Below are positions 38,532 to 44,269 of a stretch of 44,269 nucleotides of DNA, in pieces; position 1 is the stretch's first letter, and every line of letters starts with the position of its first letter. The DNA comes from Paracoccaceae bacterium (lineage in GTDB: Bacteria > Pseudomonadota > Alphaproteobacteria > Rhodobacterales > Rhodobacteraceae): the NCBI GenBank assembly GCA_029248915.1, contig JAQWIK010000050.1, forward strand, positions 1-44,269, in the 5' to 3' direction. A model generated the notes under the pieces. That model was given only the letters and a program-made list of their open reading frames with translations. It did no database searches and was not told the origin of the DNA. Both the position numbers and the translations under genes were made by a program.

Positions 38532-39404
38532 TCATTCAGCAGCAATTTTTTCTGACTTGCAAATTAATGATGATATTTGAATAAGTGCAGGTAAGAGCCG
38601 TGTTTTTAATTCCTCAAACTCTGAGTTTGGTAAAATTTTTTCTTCATCCATATAAAGTGATCGATCAATTTCTAACTGAAGTGCATGGATCCTTTTTTTA
38701 ACTTTGCCATGGTGTTTTGTTATGAAGGCACCCGCAAACGGTGTATTTTTTGCTACTCTGAAATCATGTTGTTTTAAAATTGAAATTACGAGATTCGTGA
38801 ACTCAGGATCGCTTGACATACCGAACCTGTCACCAACAACAATTTCTGGTGGTTTGATAAAAGATGATTGCGTTGAGACAGCCTCGTGCGGCATTGAGTG
38901 TATGTCTATTAATAAACTTTGACCGAAAACAGACTGAGACCTTTGGAGAAGATTTGACAGGTCCGTGTGATAAGGTTTCCAGTAATATTTTATTCGTGAT
39001 TGCGCTTGTTCAAAACTTAGTTTCCCTCGATAGATTTCCTTTCCATGCGAAACCACTCTTGGAATAACACCTAAACCAGATGAAATTCGTGGATTTTTTA
39101 TGTTATTTTTAATTCCACTGATTAAAGCAGGATCTAATTCGTCTGTTGAACGATTTAGGTCTATAAAAGCTCTTGGTGCATTTGCAATTATCTTAGGTGC
39201 CCCATATTTCTCAATACCATCAATCAATTGGTCCAAGAAAGCATCTTCTGAAGATCGAATCGATAGCTGGTCTAATATCGATTGATTCAAAAATGATACG
39301 CCGTAGTCTCGACCAGAATGTGGTAAAGCAAAAACAACTCCAGATGTAAGTGAAACTGGCTCAACTATACTATGCTGTCTAATATCGGCAAAACCACTAT
39401 TCAT
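38532..39404 (-). CDS. N-formylglutamate amidohydrolase family protein
   Basis: Hydrolase of the N-formylglutamate deformylase (HutG/FGase) family, 290 residues. The N-terminal FALPHSGRDY, the IANAPRAFIDLNRS segment, DIHSMPHEA and GRVKKRIHALQLEIDRSLY-like HGKVKKRIHALQLEIDRSLY regions match, with His and Asp residues placed to bind zinc. The best known activity frees glutamate from N-formylglutamate in histidine degradation. No other hut gene is near, so another acylated amino acid is possible. It is convergent with dinB and divergent from tRNA-Val. Confidence 0.9.
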   Translation of the reverse strand: MNSGFADIRQHSIVEPVSLTSGVVFALPHSGRDYGVSFLNQSILDQLSIRSSEDAFLDQLIDGIEKYGAPKIIANAPRAFIDLNRSTDELDPALISGIKNNIKNPRISSGLGVIPRVVSHGKEIYRGKLSFEQAQSRIKYYWKPYHTDLSNLLQRSQSVFGQSLLIDIHSMPHEAVSTQSSFIKPPEIVVGDRFGMSSDPEFTNLVISILKQHDFRVAKNTPFAGAFITKHHGKVKKRIHALQLEIDRSLYMDEEKILPNSEFEELKTRLLPALIQISSLICKSEKIAAE

Positions 39405-39443
39405 ATTTTAAGGTTAGCGTAAAATATATTAAATCAAAAGCTC

Positions 39444-39472
39444 TTGATGTCTGATCAATGTAATATTATAGA
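39444..39472 (+). promoter_or_regulatory. Candidate sigma-70 promoter of tRNA-Val
   Basis: TTGATG (39444-39449), a 17-base spacer and TATAGA (39467-39472) are a good housekeeping promoter. The next bases are CCCCC, a GC-rich discriminator usual for stable RNA genes under stringent control. The start would be near 39479, giving a ~50-base leader with a 7-bp GC hairpin (39481-39487 with 39493-39499). Confidence 0.7.
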
Positions 39473-39530
39473 CCCCCATCGGCGCGGTAATCCCGCGCCC
39501 CCATTGTTGGGGTGCTTAGTTCGTCGGTTT

Positions 39531-39605
<75 letters not shown>

Positions 39606-39667
39606 GTTGAGCTCGTTTGAGCAAAATAAAGGTGCTTACTTGCACCGCGAAAAAAAAGGAGAACCTT

Positions 39668-39793
39668 ATGAAGGTTAAAAATTCACTCCGTTCGCTGAAG
39701 CAGCGACATCGTGACTGCCGAGTAGTACGACGTCGTGGGCGTGTATACGTCATAAATAAGACTCAGAGACGTTTCAAAGCTCGACAAGGTTAA
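39668..39793 (+). CDS. rpmJ: 50S ribosomal protein L36
   Basis: Small basic protein of 41 residues, beginning [20 protein letters not shown] and ending [11 protein letters not shown], a clear L36. It has one Cys and a His where zinc-binding forms have C-x2-C...C-x4-H, so it resembles the Cys-poor (YkgO-type, C-minus) form often found in proteobacteria. AGGAG (39657-39661) lies 6 bases before the ATG, a near-ideal ribosome-binding site. A GGTGC/GCACC hairpin (39631-39646) lies in the leader. It follows tRNA-Val and is convergent with pyrF with three bases between stops. It is far from the large ribosomal protein clusters. Confidence 0.95.
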   Translation: MKVKNSLRSLKQRHRDCRVVRRRGRVYVINKTQRRFKARQG

Positions 39794-39796
39794 AAA

Positions 39797-40489
39797 CTAA
39801 CCGTTTATCTCACTCACGATTTCTTGGGCTGCTTTCTTAGGGTTGGAAGACCTTAATATTGGTCGGCCTACTACAATATGATTAGCCCCGTTTTGGATAG
39901 CAAAATGAGGCGTAGAAATTCTTTTTTGATCCTCAGTTTCAGACCCTTTCGGACGAACACCAGGTGTAATGATTAATTTTCCTGAAGCACTGTCCAAGTC
40001 TCTAATTTTATTGCTTTCTAAAGGTGAAGCAATAATACCATCTGCTCCCGCCTCGAACGCCCGGCCCGCTCTCTCAACCACCAAATCACTGATTTCGCCA
40101 GATTTATAAAGATTATCATTTAAATCTTCCCGATCTAGCGAAGTTAATATTGTTACGGCAAGTATCTTTAGATTTGAACCTGCGGCACCCTCTTTTGCTG
40201 CGTTTACTACACTAGGATCACCGTGAACTGTTAAAAAGTCTAACTCGTATTTGGCTATACCTTTTACGGCAGCCTCGATTGTAGCCCCAATATCAAAAAG
40301 TTTAAGATCTAAAAAAATCCGTTTACTGTGCTCCTGCTTAAGTTCATCTGCAAGAGCAAGACCTCCTCCAGTTAACATTCCAAGTCCAATTTTATAAAAC
40401 GATACAGTTTCACCCAATTTGTTAACAATATCCATGCCTGCGATTATATTTGGAACATCTAAAGCAACTATTAAGCGATCATCTGACAT
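39797..40489 (-). CDS. pyrF: Orotidine 5'-phosphate decarboxylase
   Basis: Final step of UMP synthesis: removes CO2 from OMP. The 230 residues form a TIM barrel with the catalytic D-x-K-x-x-D in FLDLKLFDIG (D61, K63, D66), N-terminal IVALDVPN, and GVRPKGSETEDQKR for the phosphate region. GGAG lies 7 bases upstream of the ATG. It is divergent from clpB across 216 bases, so the two promoters share that gap. Confidence 0.97.
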   Translation of the reverse strand: MSDDRLIVALDVPNIIAGMDIVNKLGETVSFYKIGLGMLTGGGLALADELKQEHSKRIFLDLKLFDIGATIEAAVKGIAKYELDFLTVHGDPSVVNAAKEGAAGSNLKILAVTILTSLDREDLNDNLYKSGEISDLVVERAGRAFEAGADGIIASPLESNKIRDLDSASGKLIITPGVRPKGSETEDQKRISTPHFAIQNGANHIVVGRPILRSSNPKKAAQEIVSEING

Positions 40490-40604
40490 ACTTTCTCCAA
40501 ATTTAAATACACCACCCCGCTTGTTTCAGCGAACTTTTTTGCCGTCAAGCGTGTATAGGAAATATTTTAGGAGATTTAGAAGCCTTAGGACATTAATGCA
40601 TTAT

Positions 40605-40633
40605 CTTGAAATTAACTCAAACAATACCCAACT
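40605..40633 (+). promoter_or_regulatory. Candidate heat-shock (RpoH-type) promoter of clpB
   Basis: CTTGAAA (40605-40611) is a full match to the sigma-32 -35 element. After 15 bases CCCAACT (40627-40633) is near CCCATNT. A start near 40641 would give a ~65-base leader. Together with the dnaK promoter it suggests shared RpoH control. It rests on sequence pattern alone. Confidence 0.55.
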
Positions 40634-40705
40634 AGTTATCGAGGCCGGAGTGAATATGCTAAAGCTTAGGTATTCCAGACAGTGCTTGTGAAAAGGAGAA
40701 AAACC

Positions 40706-43321
40706 ATGGACTTAAACAAGTTCACGGAGCGGGCAAAAGGCTTCGTTCAAAATGCTCAATCGTTAGCAATCAGTGAAAACCATCAGAGGCTTCTGCCGGA
40801 TCATTTACTCAAGGCTTTAATATCAGATGACCAAGGCCTTGCAGCAAATCTCATATCTAAATCTGGAGGAAACGTTGATGAAATCTCGCTTTTCTTAAAC
40901 ACATTTTTGGAAAAGCAGGTACAGGTGAAAGGGAATGTTCAGCCATTTGCTGATCCTTCATTTTTAACAGTTTTAGAAGAAGCAGAAAAACTTGCCCAAA
41001 AATCTGGTGATCAATTTGTTGCTACGGAAAGATTATTAACAGCTCTAGCGGTGGTAAAGTCTGGAGCTCAACAAGCATTGCTTTCAGCAGGGATGACTGC
41101 TCAAAAAATTAATAGGGCTATTGAAACACTGCGGAAAGGTCGCACGGCAGATAGTGTAAGTGCTGAAGACAATTATCAAGCACTAGAAAAATATGCTCAA
41201 GATCTTACCCATGCTGCCCGCGATGGAAAAATTGATCCAATCATAGGACGTGATGAAGAAATACGGCGCGCCATGCAAGTTCTCTCACGTAGAACAAAAA
41301 ATAATCCTGTTTTGATTGGAGAGCCAGGCGTTGGAAAGACAGCTATCGCCGAGGGAATGGCCTTACGAATTGTAAATGGGGATGTTCCAGAATCGTTAAG
41401 AAATAAAAAACTAATGGCGCTTGATATGGGATCTTTGATTGCTGGGACAAAGTATCGTGGAGAATTTGAAGAAAGATTAAAATCTATTTTAATTGAAATA
41501 TCTGCTGCGGCTGGTGAGATCATTTTATTTGTGGATGAAATGCATACTTTAGTGGGTGCAGGGAAAACCGAAGGTGCGATGGATGCAGCAAATCTAATCA
41601 AACCAGCGCTTGCCCGGGGGGAGCTACACTGCATTGGCGCTACTACTCTTAACGAATATCGCAAATATGTGGAAAAAGATGCGGCTTTAGCGAGACGATT
41701 TCAGCCTATCCTGGTCCAGGAGCCAACGGTTGAGGATACAATATCAATTCTTAGAGGAATTAGAGAAAAATATGAATTGCACCATGGTGTAAGGATATCC
41801 GATTCTAGTTTAGTTGCCTCAGCCACTCTTTCAAATCGCTATATTACAGATCGTTTTTTACCCGATAAGGCAATTGACTTAATAGATGAGGCAGCAAGTC
41901 GCTTGAGAATGCAAGTGGACAGTAAGCCAGAAGAGTTAGATGCTTTAGATAGAGAGATTTTACAAAAGCAAATAGAGGCGGAAGCTTTACGATTAGAGGA
42001 AGATGCTGCTTCTAAAAAACGGCTTTTTTCTCTGGAAAAAGATTTAATTGATTTACAAGAGCGTAGTGCTGAACTGACCGCGAAATGGCAGGCCGAAAGA
42101 GATGAATTGGCTGGTGCTCGTGATCTAAAAGAACAATTAGAAAAAGCCCGTGCGGATCTAGACATTGCAAAACGTGCTGGCAATTTAGTTAAGGCAGGTG
42201 AGCTTTCGTATAGCATTATTCCCAAGCTTGAAAAACAAATATCAAAAGTGGAAGATAAAGCGGCTGAAGGTAAAATGGTCGAAGAAACAGTTTTGCCTGA
42301 CCAGATAGCTTCTGTCGTCGAGCGGTGGACGGGAATCCCAACAACAAAAATTTTAGAAAGTGAACGAGAAAAGCTACTCCGTATGGAAGACGTGTTGGAG
42401 AATAGAGTAATAGGCCAAAGGAAAGCTGTCAGAGCACTAGCTAATGCTGTGCGCAGAGCGCGAGCGGGCTTAAATGATGAAAATAGGCCGTTGGGTTCAT
42501 TCTTATTTTTAGGTCCTACGGGTGTTGGTAAAACTGAGTTGACCAAAGCAGTCGCAGAATTCTTATTTGAAGATGAAACCGCAATGATGCGGGTGGATAT
42601 GTCTGAATTTATGGAAAAGCATGCGGTTGCGCGTTTGATCGGAGCTCCCCCAGGCTATGTGGGATATGATGAAGGCGGTGTGCTGACTGAAGCAGTTCGC
42701 CGTAGACCCTATCAAGTAGTCTTATTTGATGAAGTTGAAAAAGCCCATCCAGATGTTTTTAATATTCTACTCCAAGTTCTTGATGATGGGATGCTTACTG
42801 ATAGCCATGGGCGTGTGGTGGATTTCAAACAAACACTTATTATTTTGACATCAAATTTGGGTGCCCAGGCCCTTAGCCAATTACCTGAAGGTTCAAATTC
42901 ATCTGATGCGAAAAGAGATGTAATGGATGCGGTAAGAGTGCATTTCAGGCCAGAATTTTTAAACCGTCTTGATGAAATATTAGTTTTTGACAGACTTGCT
43001 AGAAAAGAAATGTCAGCAATTGTTGATATTCAACTGAATAAGTTGGCAAAACGCCTGAATGCTAGAAATATAAAAATTGATTTAGATTCGAGTTCAAAAG
43101 CTTGGTTAGCAAATGAAGGTTATGATCCAGTATTTGGCGCCAGACCTTTGAAAAGGGTAATACAGAACGCAATACAAAATCCAATAGCAGAAATGTTATT
43201 ATCAGGCGATATTGATGATAACGATACAGTTCATGTAACAGTTGGTTCAGATGGATTGATTGTAGGTGACCGAGTCGGTACGTCGGGTGTTTCTCCCCCT
43301 GAAGACGTGGTTGTTCATTAA
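40706..43321 (+). CDS. clpB: ATP-dependent chaperone ClpB (Hsp100)
   Basis: Hexameric disaggregase that pulls proteins out of aggregates with DnaK/DnaJ. The 871 residues have a Clp N-domain (1-150), the first AAA+ module with Walker A GEPGVGKT (205-212) and [12 protein letters not shown], the middle coiled-coil (about 405-525, rich in Leu/Glu/Lys), the second AAA+ module with GPTGVGKT (603-610) and [12 protein letters not shown], and an arginine finger region. The middle domain separates ClpB from ClpA/ClpC. The ATG at 40706 was chosen because AAAAGGAG is 8 bases upstream. The frame begins at a GTG 24 bases earlier. Confidence 0.98.
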   Translation: MDLNKFTERAKGFVQNAQSLAISENHQRLLPDHLLKALISDDQGLAANLISKSGGNVDEISLFLNTFLEKQVQVKGNVQPFADPSFLTVLEEAEKLAQKSGDQFVATERLLTALAVVKSGAQQALLSAGMTAQKINRAIETLRKGRTADSVSAEDNYQALEKYAQDLTHAARDGKIDPIIGRDEEIRRAMQVLSRRTKNNPVLIGEPGVGKTAIAEGMALRIVNGDVPESLRNKKLMALDMGSLIAGTKYRGEFEERLKSILIEISAAAGEIILFVDEMHTLVGAGKTEGAMDAANLIKPALARGELHCIGATTLNEYRKYVEKDAALARRFQPILVQEPTVEDTISILRGIREKYELHHGVRISDSSLVASATLSNRYITDRFLPDKAIDLIDEAASRLRMQVDSKPEELDALDREILQKQIEAEALRLEEDAASKKRLFSLEKDLIDLQERSAELTAKWQAERDELAGARDLKEQLEKARADLDIAKRAGNLVKAGELSYSIIPKLEKQISKVEDKAAEGKMVEETVLPDQIASVVERWTGIPTTKILESEREKLLRMEDVLENRVIGQRKAVRALANAVRRARAGLNDENRPLGSFLFLGPTGVGKTELTKAVAEFLFEDETAMMRVDMSEFMEKHAVARLIGAPPGYVGYDEGGVLTEAVRRRPYQVVLFDEVEKAHPDVFNILLQVLDDGMLTDSHGRVVDFKQTLIILTSNLGAQALSQLPEGSNSSDAKRDVMDAVRVHFRPEFLNRLDEILVFDRLARKEMSAIVDIQLNKLAKRLNARNIKIDLDSSSKAWLANEGYDPVFGARPLKRVIQNAIQNPIAEMLLSGDIDDNDTVHVTVGSDGLIVGDRVGTSGVSPPEDVVVH

Positions 43322-43600
43322 AAAAGAAAGTTTTTTGTGATAAACGAGCGAATTTATACCTCTGAGAAGAATCTATGTAGAGAATCTTCGACTCAATATC
43401 TGGTGAAATTTAAAGGATTGCTGACTAATTGTGGGGCGTGTGTAATTTTATAGAAATTTGAGTAAGAAATACGATATATTATTTCCTACAGTTTTTCCTC
43501 TAAATTATTATTTTTATACAAAAAAAACCCTATAAATATGGGAAAAAGGGACTTTCAATAAGATTTTGAAAGAAATATTTTCTTTTTATCAAAAAAGGGG
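43322..43600. other. AT-rich region between clpB and the rRNA promoter
   Basis: About 280 AT-rich bases without a supported gene. Just after the clpB stop an A/T hairpin (AAAAAA-GAAAG-TTTTTT at about 43322-43337) may end clpB transcription, but it is weak. A-rich tracts (43520-43527, 43591-43596) near the end could act as UP elements for the rRNA promoter. I found no other structure here. Confidence 0.5.
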
Positions 43601-43629
43601 TTGCGAGATACGGTAGTAATGGTTAGAAG
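43601..43629 (+). promoter_or_regulatory. Candidate ribosomal RNA (rrn) promoter
   Basis: TTGCGA (43601-43606), 17 bases and TAGAAG (43624-43629), followed directly by CCCC. An A-tract and AGGGG come just before. The -35/-10 form resembles rRNA promoters of Rhodobacterales. The C-rich start region is typical of stringent promoters. No second promoter is obvious. Confidence 0.6.
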
Positions 43630-43635
43630 CCCCTT

Positions 43636-44004
43636 CACTGGCAGTGTTTCGGCATTTGTTGGTGTGGCTGGATTAGTAAATTACTAGTTTAGCTGTAAAA
43701 ATTCAGAGGTGATGATCGGCGGTAAGCGCTAAATAGTAAACGCGCTGCGGCTTGGTTTGTGTCTTTGAAACGTTATTTGAAAATTTGGAACACAGAAGAG
43801 ATATGTGGGCAGTTTGATTCATTCGATGGATCAGCTTTTGCATATCGCACTATTAGGGGTAACCCGATGATGTAGTGTCAGCTTCACTGTTTGTCGGCTT
43901 TCGGTAACTTTGGTTACTGATGCAACAAACAGTTTTGATCGGTTTGAACAACCGATCAGTGATGTGCAGAGGTTCGAACGTCAAGGTTAAGCATTTATGC
44001 TTTT
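43636..44004 (+). other. 16S rRNA leader
   Basis: About 370 bases of precursor leader. A boxA-like element (TGTCTTTGAAA at 43760-43770) for Nus antitermination is followed by the GAAGAGATATGTGGGC stretch often seen in alphaproteobacterial rRNA leaders. Stems are GATCGGTT/AACCGATC (43937-43944 with 43950-43957), GTAAC/GTTAC near 43905-43917 and AAGCAT/ATGCTT (43989-43994 with 43997-44002). The 3' partner of the RNase III processing stalk lies beyond the window. Confidence 0.65.
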
Positions 44005-44269
44005 CAACTTGAGAGTTTGATCCTGGCTCAGAACGAACGCTGGCGGCAGGCCTAACACATGCAAGTCGAGCGCGCCTTCGGGCGAGCGGCGGACGGGTTA
44101 GTAACGCGTGGGAACGTGCCCAGATCTACGGAATAGCCACTGGAAACGGTGAGTAATACCGTATACGCCCTTTGGGGGAAAGATTTATCGGAGAAGGATC
44201 GGCCCGCGTTAGATTAGATAGTTGGTGGGGTAACGGCCTACCAAGTCTACGATCTATAGCTGGTTTTAG
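44005..44269 (+). rRNA. 16S ribosomal RNA, 3'-partial
   Basis: The first ~265 bases of small-subunit rRNA, beginning CAACTTGAGAGTTTGATCC and continuing with the GAACGAACGCTGGCGGCAGG and GCCTTCGGGCGAGCGGCGGA stretches. The short V1 loop (CGCCTTCGGGCG) and pattern are as in Rhodobacteraceae. It runs off the right edge. The 5' end is set by similarity to related 16S genes and may be off by a few bases. Confidence 0.97.

Noticed and set aside
39473-39512. RNA switch from two CCCCCAT copies competing for TGGGG
   Set aside because: The first copy lies before the predicted transcription start, so it would not be in the RNA.
41839-42546. 235-residue minus-strand frame opposite clpB
   Set aside because: Ser/Leu-rich shadow of the ClpB coding strand, with no domain or ribosome-binding site.

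Overview
The window is a stretch of chromosome from an AT-rich alphaproteobacterium. The partial 16S rRNA at the right edge and the gene neighbourhoods (rnd-lptC-lptA-lptB-hpf-ptsN without rpoN, rimP-nusA-ylxR-infB, a DinB with an N-terminal Cys pair extension) suggest a low-GC marine Rhodobacterales/Roseobacter-type organism. This placement is inferred from sequence character and is not proven. Almost everything is housekeeping. I saw no mobile element, phage gene, CRISPR array or island boundary.

Layout. 1-6.3 kb: 3' part of a thiolase, dnaK-dnaJ (minus) with a hairpin/U-tract between them and a heat-shock-type promoter, cysQ-like phosphatase (plus), ptsN and hpf (minus). 6.5-8.9 kb: lptB-lptA-lptC and a small RNase D-like exonuclease (minus). 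9.1-11.4 kb: a tightly overlapped plus-strand operon of an SDR, a MaoC hydratase and an APH-type kinase, which is the least understood metabolic unit here. 11.4-15.6 kb: hemH and an NDUFAF5-like methyltransferase (minus), then glutaredoxin, a MarR regulator and NhaA (plus). 15.7-20.2 kb: secA (minus), argJ-mutT (plus). 20.3-25.5 kb: the rimP-nusA-ylxR-infB translation/transcription operon (minus) behind a terminator-like leader. 25.8-31.8 kb: a small unknown protein, an FAD amine/amino-acid oxidoreductase and a BMP-family (nucleoside-type) ABC importer, all minus. The importer's binding-protein gene is cut by one in-frame TAA. 32.0-38.5 kb: dnaE, nadE, dinB (plus). 38.5-44.3 kb: N-formylglutamate amidohydrolase (minus), tRNA-Val(GAC) followed by rpmJ (L36), pyrF (minus), clpB with a heat-shock-type promoter, then an rRNA promoter, leader and the first ~265 nt of 16S rRNA.

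How it works together. dnaK-dnaJ and clpB form a disaggregation/refolding team, and both have candidate RpoH-like promoters. The lpt genes supply the LPS transport bridge. hpf and ptsN link ribosome hibernation and PTS-Ntr signalling. The rimP operon, rpmJ, tRNA-Val and rrn are growth-rate functions, and the two stable-RNA promoters carry C-rich discriminators.

Most interesting points: the single nonsense codon in the BMP binding protein; the two leader or intergenic terminators just ahead of rimP and dnaJ; the perfect inverted repeat inside the dnaK promoter; the tRNA-Val/rpmJ tandem; and the SDR-MaoC-kinase operon. Several start codons were moved from the longest reading frame to a GTG or ATG with a better ribosome-binding site.
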